NCBI GenBank assembly: GCA_947359465.1
Contig: OX375872.1
Span: 17,282,018 to 17,346,017 of the forward strand
Origin: Metellina segmentata
Lineage: Eukaryota; Arthropoda; Arachnida; Araneae; Tetragnathidae
DNA length: 64,000 nt
Direction: 5' to 3'
Below, piece by piece: positions 21,063 through 31,509 of the stretch. The notes beneath the pieces are model-generated. The model was not told where the DNA came from and searched no databases. It saw only the letters and a list, made by a program, of their open reading frames with translations. How positions within the stretch are numbered: position 1 is the first letter of the stretch; each line of letters opens with the position of its first letter. The translations under genes were made by a program, and so were the position numbers.

Positions 21063-21970
21063 AATTACGCCAGGAAAGAAACTTCTATTTGAAGTGGAAA
21101 CAAATGTTACTTTCTGAAATGTGTGGGGGATTGTTTAAAGGATAATGTGACTCGTAAATACGATTTTGACTTCATATAAATAATGCATACCCCAAACAGC
21201 AACTGGATTCTGTTTCTAAATTTCCTCTGAGTTTTATTAATGTCAACAATGCCACAATGTCAACAATTTATGCAGTAAATGAAAGCTCTTGCGTGCTCGT
21301 TTTTCAAGTGCACTCTTAAAAGCATATATGAATATGGGAGTACTTAAACATAACGCTTACCAGTTCCAATGAATCTACCTTGATCACACCGTTAAAATAA
21401 GCGAATTTGTTTTTCAAATCATCGAATCTCGGAAACCGGTAAAAAACAGCATTTCAAATCCGAAATGATCTCGATCTGACAGAATGCATTCACCGCCCCA
21501 AAAGCCATCTTTTTACAGCATAAATGCGATTGAAAGAGTGGAAAATTTGCATTTTAGATTAAGGGAAATGGAGCCATTAATCAGTTTCCTCCAACCTGTT
21601 AAGGCGCGCCATTCCAATCAGACGCGGAAAAACCCAATCATCAATTCTTCGTGGGATCTGAACTAATATTTTAAGTAGTTTTTGCGCTGTCTCAAGCCGT
21701 GTAGGGTATGAAATAGTCGAGCAATTGAAACGATGATGATACTCGATTATTTGCGGTAATTCTGAAACTGAGAAAGCCTCTCGACTTTTCTTGGTGAGGA
21801 TAGTTTAACGAGTTTTTTGTGGGGTCAGCAAAAAAACCATCTTTCTTAAATTAACCATCAATTGAGATTATCAGAGGAAATAATATTTCCCTCGCATTCA
21901 GGTAATGGTAAACGTAATTAATTAACGCCACAATGAAGTACCAGAACCGGTTAATGGCAACAGTCCGGGT
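21063..21970. other. Intron, nothing recognised
   Basis: Ordinary AT-rich sequence. One 60-codon open stretch at 21484-21666 resembles no family I know and is most likely chance. Confidence 0.4.
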
Positions 21971-21971
21971 A

Positions 21972-22560
21972 ATTTGGTAATTTTTAATTAACGTCGTACT
22001 AGAGCAACACAACGGGCTATTGACGACGGTCCGGGTTCAATTCGCATGGATAAGATCCGAGAGCAACACTACGTTATCTTAATCTACAGTCAGATGGCGA
22101 CAACACAGGAACTGGCGCTCCACTCTTCATACTTCCACACTACGCTAACGTAAGGACAATTGACATCATTGCCATTTTTTGTTAACGTCGTACTAGATCA
22201 ACACAACGGGCTATTGACGACGGTCCGGGATCAGTCCCTTAAGGGAAAGATCCGAGGACAACACTTCGTAATTTTGAACCACGGTCAGATGACGAAGCAA
22301 CACTCTCCAAACTTCCACACCAACCCAACGTGAGGAGTTTCGGTCACGACAGATTTAAGGTGCACCAGCCGCCTCTACACCATACGATTACAAACATCCA
22401 TGCCCGAACCCGGAACCTTCCGATCCAGAGGCTAACACCTTAACCACTATACCGGTTGGTCGGCGTAAGGACATTTGAAGCCACGACAGATTTAACGTGC
22501 ACCAGCCCCTTATACACGACGGTGTTTAGTGGGATTTGATCTCGCAAACCTCGGGATTAG
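21972..22560 (-). repeat. SINE-A copy split by a second SINE
   Basis: Its 3' part is 21972-22163 and its head side is 22464-22560 (GTAAGGACATTTGAAGCCAC, then CAGCCCCTTATACACGACGG). The two are separated by the inserted SINE at 22164-22463 and share the duplicated target CGTAAGGACA(A/T)TTGA. Confidence 0.85.
22164..22463 (-). repeat. SINE-A body with alternative head, inserted in SINE-A
   Basis: A 15-bp direct repeat (22149-22163 and 22464-22478, one mismatch) flanks it. This is the signature of target-primed retroposition. On the minus strand the head is CCGACCAACCGGTATAGTGG, AAGGTGTTAGCCTCTGGATC (A and B boxes of a tRNA). It then joins the SINE-A body at GGCTGGTGCACCTTAAATCT. Confidence 0.88.
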
Positions 22561-22574
22561 GAATAGCAGGTAGA

Positions 22575-22705
22575 CATTTTAATTAACGTCGCACTGGAGC
22601 AACGCAACGGGCTATTGACAACGGTCCGGGATCGACCCCCGAAGGGAAATATACGAGGACAATACGTAATTTTGAACCACGGTCAGATGACGTGGTCTCA
22701 CCCCT
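22575..22705 (-). repeat. SINE-A fragment, 3' half
   Basis: TTTTAATTAACGTCGCACTG, GCAACGCAACGGGCTATTGA, CGGTCCGGGATCGACCCCCG and ACCACGGTCAGATGACG mark the 3' half, reversed. It is 5'-truncated. Confidence 0.78.
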
Positions 22706-23066
22706 AACTGAAAATAGAGAAAAATATTTTGAATGTGATGTTTTAAAAATTACAGTCGCGATCCTGATGATTTTTTTTGTATAGAAACAACAAATAAATG
22801 AGCAATTATAAACAATTGTTATTCACCCTTTGAGCGACACTGGATTTCTGAGTAATGTAGTGTTGCTTCAACCCCACAACACGCAACACCACTTAATAAC
22901 TTATTGGATTGTTTAAAAAATGTTCAGGTCCCACTGTTTGGAAGCCATGCAGGGACGACTGCAGGTTACAGAAAGAATGCACGCCGGGGCACTTTTCAGA
23001 GGGTTAACAAGGCTATTAACTACTGAAATTTGAACCAGAAAAATATTTTTGCTCAAACACTATTAA

Positions 23067-25787
23067 GGTATCTGCCTACGTTCGGAGCACTTTTTTTTTA
23101 AAATGCATAATTAAATTTAAAAAATTAGATTTTTTAATCAAGTTAAACTTAAGATCAACATATCTAATAATATTTTAACAATATTTCAATAATATATGAA
23201 ATAACTGGCAAATTTGTGAAGATTTTAAACTAAATTTTGCACTTACGTTAACATGTCCTCACTTAATTTAACTGAAAATATTTCAATTTTACATGGCATA
23301 GAATGTTATTTAAACTCTTAGCTACTAAATGAACTATAATATTGAAGATACTTTTGAAAATTGATTACTTTATGACAATTTTCGTAAAATAATGTAGTTT
23401 CTTTTTAAAAATCGCACACTTTATTGGATTTAAACACTTCATAAATTGTTAATTTTAATCCTAGAGCTTAGTTAATAGTTCATTTAGTAGATAATAATGT
23501 ATGTATTGCTTTGACAAAATTTCATTAAGATACAACAAAAACTTCAGGAGTAGCAAGTGTTAACGTAAACATAAATAACCAAAAAACAAGTTTTGTAGAA
23601 AATGAATTTAAAGATTTCGTTTAAAGAAAAGTAACACTCAGCATTTGAAGAAAAACTCAAAACTCCCCAGATTTATATGTCAGTCCTTCCTTAAGTTCAT
23701 AGTTTGATAATCTAGATTTTCTTAAGCCCCTTTTTCTCTTTCGGCCTATTTTTACAGAGACCAATGACTGTCGCTTCGATGCCTTTACTCTCTCGTTATC
23801 GAGGGAGAAATAGTTTTTATGCATTTCTGGGTCTATCTGAATATTTAGCTTTTCAAATACAGGTAATAGACCTAACAACCCAGAATTGAATAACAGCACA
23901 GCAATGTTTGCCCCCAAAGTCAGTGTTTGCAGTTCTACAAAGGTTTCCTTTGGAAGGATGCTCCATATAACATTGTTTAAACTCTCGTTATTATTTTGTG
24001 TCTTTCCATGAAGGCATTTCGAAAGGAGAGATTGATCACACAAACTCATATATGTAGGTTTTACAAGGTTCATCACTGACTCAGGAAGACCAGGAGATTT
24101 ATCATTAACAGTTTTTCCACAATGCATTGCCCTTTGAAATTTACACCAGCTGTTTGGTCCGTGTGGGCACTGGCCATGGTAGGATTTCTTAGCATGAGAG
24201 CAACAGTGGAAAAAAGCAGCTATCACAGCTGATTGCATGCCCTGCAGGTTGCCACTGTTGCTTCGTATAGCTATGCCATAGTAATTTTGCAATTTATTAA
24301 TAAAATTGTCTGTCAGTTTACCTTTCCCCCCTAAACCTTTCTTCATCTTTTTCAGTTTGCGAAGCCGAGATCCTACCCGCTTCTGGACATGCCCTATGCA
24401 TTCCAGTTTCAAAACCGTATTTTTGCCATAAATATCCCTGACTACCTCATGTCCCTTTGAATCACCATCTCCATAATACTCGGTATATTGTAGATTTCGG
24501 TTGGGGACAGATCTTTCAAACATCCTAAATGATCCAACCGACTCCATGCTAGAGGAGGATCCCTGGTGATTTGAGCAGGAGTGGATGGGAGCATTCTTAT
24601 CTGTAGCACATATTCTACAGTATTGCGATAGCACTTCGATATCCAACACTTTGCCGGTATCAATGGATATGGCAGATACACATCCATTTAGCGATGAATA
24701 TCCCCGCCTCTGCCATGTTCCATCGACTGATACACCACAGGTGCTTCCTTTCTTGGTTTTGACTTCTGCTGCAGCTTTAGTCATGTTTTCTACAGAGACT
24801 AATTTGATAACGTTCAAAAGTTGAAGCTCGTGTCTTCTAAAAGCAGCTTTAGAAAGAAATGGCAAATTTAAGGTATAAAGCAATTTTCTTCCAGCTGAAC
24901 AACCTTTGCCAATAAGCCTCAATCCAAAAACAAGAAGGGAATTTATGATATTGTGCTTGTCATGTTTTGAAGTGGTGCAAAATGCTTTGACATACCCGCA
25001 AGTGCAAGTTATGCACATGTTTGAAGACAGTCCAAACTTTGAGTCTTCCATAAGTTGAAGGCCAGGATTCAAACACACTGGGCAGCAGAGATCAGCAATT
25101 ATAGATATTAATATTGATATATCAAATATCCTGTTGCCATTCATTTTCACATCCTCTTGAATTTTAGAATTTGCAGCAGTAATAGCCAATTTTGAAGAGC
25201 TGGCAGTCTTCAGATTTTCGTCAGCACTCACAGTCGTTTTGGTGAAGCGATTGCCATAAAAATTTCGCTTTTTTCTCCTCACAGTACTTTGTTTAGGCAT
25301 TATTAATGTCAAGATGAAATTTATTTAGTAAAATCTCAAAATTAGCTGAACAGAATATTACAGAAACAAGAGCAATACCACACGGAGCGTAATCTAAAGT
25401 TTGAAAACAAACAACAATCTAAAAGCTATTAATATTGCCAATCCAAGAAAAGAAATATTGCAAAAAAGTGTTGCCAGATGTAGTTGAAATATTTAAAAAT
25501 AATTATTTTGAGGTTTACTCATCGTTTAAAACCTTAAAAGCAAATAAAAACGTAAAACCCCCATTGAAAACAAAACCATATGACTGTGTTTACCAAAATT
25601 TCGAACACTTCCGGTATGAAAATTTTCACTTTTGTTTTACTAAATTCACTATAACTTCCGTTCTACTAATCATAGAAACAAAAGTAATACATTTCTAGAA
25701 AGGTAAAAGTTCAATCTTTCAAAAATTGCAAAAAAAGACAAATTGATTTTTTGGCAGAAAATGACCATTTCAACGTAGGCAGATACC
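23067..25787 (-). mobile_element. Full-length Mutator-like DNA transposon with TTAA target
   Basis: TTAA-GGTATCTGCCTACGTT at the left (TTAA 23063-23066) is mirrored exactly at the right (TTAA 25788-25791). This gives a perfect 16-bp TIR plus target. The 2,721 bp contain one long uninterrupted transposase gene, with AT-rich flanks. It is inserted in the remains of an older DUF7869-like element (see 26280-27089). Mutator-like elements usually make 8-10-bp duplications; TTAA is unusual and suggests a separate superfamily (see findings). Confidence 0.9.
23657..25300 (-). CDS. Mutator-like transposase, intact
   Basis: An open frame of 547 codons plus stop. I choose the Met at 25300 (MPKQSTVRRKKRNFYGNRF) over the one four codons upstream (25312) because the basic MPxQSxxR...KRxFxGN start is the usual N-terminus of this family. 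Residues 72-101 hold a Cys cluster (CCPVC...CITCTC), a likely zinc ribbon for DNA binding. SVDGTWQRRG puts Asp193 and YYGDGDSKGH puts Asp278/Asp280 in the RNase H-like fold. CIGHVQ (301-306) and a Cys/His-rich stretch (365-395) form the insert typical of Mutator/rve-like enzymes. TQNNNESLNN gives the candidate catalytic Glu439. The C-terminus is strongly basic (GRKRKRGLRKSR). It has no frameshift or stop, unlike almost every other transposase here. It is on the same strand as the host gene, inside its largest intron. The family call is from motif recognition only. Confidence 0.88.
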   Translation of the reverse strand: MPKQSTVRRKKRNFYGNRFTKTTVSADENLKTASSSKLAITAANSKIQEDVKMNGNRIFDISILISIIADLCCPVCLNPGLQLMEDSKFGLSSNMCITCTCGYVKAFCTTSKHDKHNIINSLLVFGLRLIGKGCSAGRKLLYTLNLPFLSKAAFRRHELQLLNVIKLVSVENMTKAAAEVKTKKGSTCGVSVDGTWQRRGYSSLNGCVSAISIDTGKVLDIEVLSQYCRICATDKNAPIHSCSNHQGSSSSMESVGSFRMFERSVPNRNLQYTEYYGDGDSKGHEVVRDIYGKNTVLKLECIGHVQKRVGSRLRKLKKMKKGLGGKGKLTDNFINKLQNYYGIAIRSNSGNLQGMQSAVIAAFFHCCSHAKKSYHGQCPHGPNSWCKFQRAMHCGKTVNDKSPGLPESVMNLVKPTYMSLCDQSLLSKCLHGKTQNNNESLNNVIWSILPKETFVELQTLTLGANIAVLLFNSGLLGLLPVFEKLNIQIDPEMHKNYFSLDNERVKASKRQSLVSVKIGRKRKRGLRKSRLSNYELKEGLTYKSGEF

Positions 25788-26279
25788 TTAAGTTTTCTGC
25801 TGCTAAGTAAGTTTGCCCTGTGCTGTGTCTTGTGATAGTGAAATAAGTGTAATCTCGAGTTAGTGGCTTCACAAGGCATAATTGAATCAGTCATTTGACT
25901 AACACCTCATTTCCAAAAAGTAAACTTTCGGAAAACTTAAAAACCTCGCTGTTAGATTTTTACAACTTGTATTCATACTTTATTTTTAATGTATACATGT
26001 ATGGGTCTGTAAATTATTTAAGGAAGAAAAAACATTTTTTTTTCTCAGTTTTAGGTAAAAAATTAAAATTGCCATTGGAGTATTGTTCTTAAATGACTAA
26101 CATAAAGTGCAGTTATTAGGCATAAAATAATGGTTCGAAAAAGTTTTTACTTGAAACAATATTGACATATTATACATGATGTTACAACACTACTGACAAT
26201 CTACATACGTTATTTCATCATTGTTCTCTCTCTCTCACTACACGTCTTCTTCATTTTCATCCTTATCGATAGTTGGCCA

Positions 26280-27089
26280 GTTTAATATTTTGGAATAAAA
26301 CTCACCAACAATGTCTGCAGGAATATAGTCTGAGTTTTTTAAGATCATTATCGGATCTTTCCCTTAAGGGATTGATCCCGGACCGTCGTCAATAGCCCGT
26401 TGTGTTGCTCTAGTACGACGTTAACTAAAATTACCATTACCATTTAAGATCACTAATGTTTTTATATTTATTGGTACACAATTTTGTCGGTAAGCAGAGG
26501 TTTTACGAAGTTCTGGAGAGCCGGCAAGTGGTTTTTGCAAGTCAAAGCTGTGTTCATTAAGTCCATTAATGAAGGTTCTAGCTTTGATTTCACCCATATT
26601 CTTGTTAGAATAAGTGGGAACTTACTCTTGGAATGTTTCTTGCTTGAGTATCAGTTGATACTACATTCCTTTTATAAAATTGGGGCCCCCATGATCCTTT
26701 CCTTTTTCACCTTCTACAAATTTTACTTGGAACTTGTCATGAACTACTGTGCCATGTAATATTTGCTCTACATACTGTTTCATTGTAAAAATACTGTCAG
26801 TTTTTAAAATTTTTCTTTTGATGACACTTAAGTCCCGGTCGCATGGGAGATATGAATGACTTGGAATGAAAGCAACGATGGAGGTTGTCGAATCCCAATT
26901 TCTATAAAGGCAAGGAAAAGACCTACAACAACATTGTTTTTGTTCTGTCCCTGCCGCACCGTCAGAGAAAACACGAAGATGCCCAACATTATTTATATAA
27001 AGAACATCACCAATAGAATAACCCAAAAATGAGCATATATTATTTGAGTCTTTTTTTGCCAAGCCCTCGTGACATAAATATAATTTCAC
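26280..27089 (-). pseudogene. DUF7869-like transposon protein, C-terminal relic
   Basis: The 27089-26661 frame reads KLYLCHEGLAKKDSNNICSF, FSDGAAGTEQKQCCC, IPSHSYLPCDRDLSVIKRKI and DSIFTMKQYVEQILHGT. The SDGAAGQNK-like and GHSYLPCDRDF-like motifs belong to a widespread arthropod transposon-protein family (DUF7869). Downstream, in other frames, are traces of its end (DYIPADIVGEFYSKILNW near 26335-26280), interrupted by a SINE. MTDSIMPCEATNSRL at 25894 may be another piece displaced by the element at 23067-25787. Non-functional. Confidence 0.6.
26350..26443 (+). repeat. SINE-A fragment (3' end) in the DUF7869-like relic
   Basis: ATCGGATCTTTCCCTTAAGG, ATCCCGGACCGTCGTCAATA and GTTGTGTTGCTCTAGTACGA, ending GTTAACTAAAATTACCATTACC. 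The flanks TTAAGATCA(T/C) recur on both sides (26338 and 26445), suggesting a target duplication. Confidence 0.8.
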
Positions 27090-27549
27090 TTGCTTGCTTT
27101 TGATATCGTGATGTTAAACCGAATCTCCAAATGAATGTCATTTAAAAAACAACTCATCTCATGGAGATGCGTTGTTCCTCAAAAAAATGAACAAAAATAC
27201 CATTTCCATCTTTCCTGCATATTTGAGGTGTAATGTTTTATGCGGAGTAGACGTGGCTTGCCCTAACCAGTAAATTGGCATGGCAAACTCAGTTTTGAAA
27301 AAAAAAAACGTTTCTCAAATGACTGATTGAATTATAAAGATTCTTCGCAGCAGACAATCATAAGAACGATATGAACAGTGTAAAGACTCGGAGGCAACTG
27401 ACTCGCTGCGTATTATAAAAGGGATTGCATCAGTCTCGAATAAACTGATAAGATATGTATACAAGAAACAGCAATGGGAAACACAGGAACTCATAAATCT
27501 AAAAGCAGAAAAGAGCAATATTAAACACCAGTGATTTACGACACGTTAA

Positions 27550-28474
27550 GGTACCCGGACACGTTAGAAACCCTTTTTTTTTTAATGTGGTATAGAAATA
27601 TTTTAATGATATTCTTATATTTAGTGTTTTGAACAATAGCATTGGAATATAAATATTTTAAATATATATTAATAATTTTATAAAAATGATAATTATGTAT
27701 GAAATTTTAAAGAAATGCGTCAAAAACTTCAGATGTGCCACATGAAAATCTATTCAACCCATTTGAAAAATGATGCTACCAAACTAAACTACATACATTT
27801 TTCTAGGGAATGAACTAGAATCAAAATGATATTTAAATAACCAAAAATTTTACAAACGACCGAAAAATGAATACAAGATTTTTCATAGTTTTACTGTCCT
27901 ATGTCTTAAATAAATGGCCACAATGAAAAAACTTTTCAACTCAGCATAATTATTTTAGTTCATTCCCTAGACAACAGTATAGAGAACAAATTCTCATAAG
28001 TTTACGAGAATCCATCAATAACGTTATGTCTTACAACATTTGAAGTGAGGAAATAATGCATAAAAATTAATTTGAGTAAAAATAGTTTGAAGTGTATCGT
28101 TTGCTCTCTCTTGCTTTTACTGTTTGTGTAAACAATTTTGTTCTTCACTTCTCTTTAAAAATGTTCACACTATTTCCCAAAGAGAAACCATTTAAACATT
28201 TGAAAACCTTTCAAAAATTATATTCGCAAAAAAAAAAGTTTTAAATTAAAATTTTGACATGATTTTTGTCGTTTAACGGCCTTTTCCGGTGTTTTCCATA
28301 CCTACTTCCGGATATTATATTATTTATTATCCACTTTGATTAAAATCATAATATCTCTACAACTAATTAACTTAGAGAAAAAAAAATATACTAATAAATA
28401 CTCTATCAAATAATATCAAAAACTTTTTTTGGAATTTTAGGTCAAAAAGGACATTTTTAACGTGTTTGGATACT
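27550..28474. mobile_element. Non-autonomous relative of the TTAA transposon
   Basis: TTAA-GGTACCCGGACACGTTA at the left and, complemented, TTAA-AGTATCCAAACACGTTA at the right (13 of 17 match). Interior AT-rich and non-coding. It shares phrases such as ACTTCCGG and TTTTGACAT with the untranslated ends of 23067-25787. Best read as a MITE of the same lineage. Confidence 0.65.
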
Positions 28475-28519
28475 TTAATACAAACACTGGTAGGAAATAT
28501 GCAAAGCCATGCGAATGGT

Positions 28520-28650
28520 AGGTGTCGCAGATTCGATTCGTAGCTTTCTCTCTTATGTGCCAGTAAAGATTTCCTTGTGTATGTCCACTACTCGACTTTG
28601 TTTGGCACAGCTTGTCAAATGTCCCCTGTGCCATAAAACCCAACCAACCA
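28520..28650 (-). repeat. SINE-B copy
   Basis: Reverse complement of the block TTTTATGGCACAGGGGACAT, TTGACAAGCTGTGCCAAACA, then GGACATACACAAGGAAATCT and AATCGAATCTGCGACACC. The same family is seen at 36900-37455, 38990-39095 and 56585-56765. Confidence 0.75.
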
Positions 28651-28654
28651 TATC

Positions 28655-29210
28655 TCCTAAGAAAAGATCTACAGAACAATCTACACCACGTTACTCGAAC
28701 AGTTCAAAGCCAAGAGGAAATAATATTTAATACCAAACTCCTTCACGATTCTAAATTTCCCGTAGATCGCTTTTGCAAAAGGCAAAGAAGAAGCATCAAA
28801 GCCTAAAAAAAGTAAGATAAAACGCATGTTATACCGGAAAACACCACTACTTATTTCGCTATCACAAGAGATTTGTGCTTACGAGTTTATCCATAATCCG
28901 AATTTCATTGGGCACTATCGCAGTAGCTGTTCGGCTCTGTTATCGGTTTCCTTTATCATACGATCCGCGATTTGCATATTTCAGACCGAGCATATTGATG
29001 AGACAGAGCTTTCGACTGAGGACTCTTACGGCATCCGCAAAGTAATGCAGGTACTTGCTCTGAGGAATCGCTCATGTAAAAGAGTAAAAGGTCGAGTTTT
29101 CTTTGCCAGCGCCGACACTGGCGGGATAGTTTACTTTTGGGGTGTTTTGTTCAGATTTATTTGAGATTGAATAAGATCACGCTCTGGTCCAAGAGCGAAT
29201 GGTTTGTTTC
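28655..29210. other. Intron, no gene supported
   Basis: A 112-codon open stretch (28826-29164, plus) has GC content slightly above the flanks but no motif I recognise and no visible splice context. I treat it as chance or a decayed insert. Confidence 0.35.
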
Positions 29211-29212
29211 GC

Positions 29213-29345
29213 TAGGTAGGTATTTTATTTAACGTCGCACTGAAGCAACACCACGGACTATTGGTAACGCCACCACGTAATTTTGAGAGAGACAGACAGA
29301 GAGAGGGAGAGAGAAAGAGAGAGAGAGAACCACACGGTCAGATGA
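29213..29345 (-). repeat. SINE-A fragment with expanded GA microsatellite
   Basis: TAGGTAGGTATTTTATTTAA, CGTCGCACTGAAGCAACACC and ACGTAATTTTGAG mark the reversed SINE-A 3' end. An imperfect (GA)n run of about 45 bp (29283-29328) then replaces the usual junction before ACCACACGGTCAGATGAT. Confidence 0.75.
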
Positions 29346-30122
29346 TATTAATTTTCTATTAGAAAGTTTGAATAATTACATTTTAATACTGTTGTATTAT
29401 TGTAATTGTAATTGAATTATATTACTTGTTAGTGTTCATTTTCGATTGTAATAGTATGTACAGCCGTCAAAAACGACTCACTCGATCGTAATTGCACAAT
29501 TTACATCACAGAACAAAACGGAAGGTAGCAATCGATAGGGATTAATGTTTTCTACAAATATCAATACTTAAAATTTGCCTAAGGGCTCGTCTTCATATTA
29601 AATTGGGTGCTTGCTCCGATAATTTCATTACGAACCCCATCATTTATCGCAAATTTGGATTCTACACACAATTTCAGGGGGAAATAAAAAAAAGTTCATC
29701 ATTTTATTGGATTTTTCGCTGATTTGTAAGTATTTGAAAATTAGATCTTCTAATGTTAAATTGGTGTAGCACGTTTTTTGTTATATTTGCTACAAACATT
29801 AATTTTACTTAAAAATTCATTAATTCAAACTTTAAAATTATTTTTTCATTCTTTGCTACCCAAAAACCCAAACACAATCTACACTCATGTCCATAAATTA
29901 AGGATAATTCAGAATCACATGGAAATCGAACTCTAAACTTAAAATTTCACCTATAGAATTATCGCGCACATCTTCAAAAATAATATCCAGATTACAAGAA
30001 GCCATCAGATGTCGCCGATAGTATGACACAATGACGAGAGTGTAAAAGAGGTGTATTTAAAGAATGGTAGCAAAGAAGTACAATTGTTCACAAGCGTTCT
30101 GCAAGCCACTCAGTGCTACAAC

Positions 30123-31448
30123 TAGGGTTTGTAATCCAATCCGGCGGATCCGGCATCGTTTGGCTACCTACCGGATCCGGCAATATCTATCGGATCCGAT
30201 AAACCCGAATTTTTTAAAATTAAAAAATCGATTATTTAAACCCAACTTTAAAGTCGCAAAATCGTTTTTTAAGCAATTGATTGTGAATTAATCGATTTTA
30301 TATATTCCAATCATCAATTTGGAGAATTTGAGCAAAAATAACAAATTAAATTATCAATAATATTTTTTCCGAAGGAAGGAAATTTACTTAAAGGAAGGAA
30401 ACATACAAAGATTTAAAAGTACATTTAGAAACAAAACACAATTAAATTGGCAGTGGATGCACTATACAGAAGAGATGCGACTCTTCTTACTGCTGAAACA
30501 ACATTAAAATTCTTTTTAGAAACACTGGAGAAACAAGACACTGTCTTAAGCGCTGAATTATCTGAGGCACTACGTGTTCGGGTAAAAGAACGTCGACGAT
30601 AATAACAGGAATATTACTTTATTTAAAGAATCCAAAAAAATATGATTAAAACATGAGACAAGCTGACAATACGTTTCTTATGCCAAAAAAGAATCTTATG
30701 CGACAGGAAATGAAAAAATATTAAACCAAGTCATTAGATGACAACGAAAATATGGAACCTGCAGCAGAAGAAATCTTAAATTCCAACTCACTTTCATTGC
30801 AAACTAATTTAATATTAAAGAGGAATTAGAAAAGCAAATTCTGCTAGAAAATGTAGTCTTCTGCAAAAAGACAAACTTTAAAAAAGAAACAGATTTTGAG
30901 AAAATACTGAAGAAAGAAATGACTTCATATGAAATAGAGGGAGCCAAATGAAAATATTTGTCTCTTATGTACGATTACGTAATGACGGTTAAACCAACTA
31001 GTCGAAGCTGAGAGGGCCTTCTCGGCCGCTGGTTATTTTTGCAGTTAATTGAGAAGTAGGTTGGAGGACGACACAATTAATACGATTTGTTTCCTTAGAT
31101 CGATCGTTCTTTCAAACTCTAAAATGATAGCAAGACTGATCATCACCAATCTTTCAATACTAACTACAAGTTGTTATTGTAGTTATTATAATATATTGTT
31201 GGTGATTGATTTCCTACCTATGAATAATTATTAATAAACTTGATTTTCTAATGCTAAAATAAACGTTTTGTTCGTCAATTTGGAACAATATCCTTTTTAC
31301 CTACTTTCACTCGGACGATTTTGGACAAATACCAACTGATTAGACTTTTATCAACAAAGTACCAATCCGGCAGGATACTGTTGGATTGGTCCGGCCGGAT
31401 TAGCGTCAATCCGGCCAGATTGAAAATCGTACCGGATTGCAGTCCCTA
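30123..31448 (+). mobile_element. hAT element nested in Tc1
   Basis: The 8-bp target duplication GCTACAAC / GCCACAAC (one mismatch) lies at 30115-30122 and 31449-31456. The ends TAGGGTTTGTAATCCAATCC and, complemented, TAGGGACTGCAATCCGGTAC form the TIR. Dense CCGGAT/ATCCGG motifs lie just inside both ends. Degraded hAT coding sequence runs on the plus strand. Confidence 0.9.
31000..31114 (+). pseudogene. hAT transposase dimerisation domain remnant
   Basis: Reads VEAERAFSAAGYFCS, stop, LRSRLEDDTINTICFLRS. This is the hAT C-terminal signature (ERxFSxAG...RSRLxxxxxxxxxFLR) with one in-frame stop. Upstream sequence from about 30430 is too decayed to follow continuously. Confidence 0.87.
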
Positions 31449-31509
31449 GCCACAACCGAATAGTTATAACACAGAGGACGCATGTCGATTATTTTTTTAC
31501 ATGGTAGAA

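Noticed and set aside
25300..25312. Met at 25312 as transposase start
   Set aside because: It adds MTLI before the typical MPKQS start. The downstream Met fits the family better, although the upstream one cannot be excluded.
28826..29164. 112-codon open stretch on the plus strand
   Set aside because: I could not connect it to any family. Kept as an unannotated stretch.
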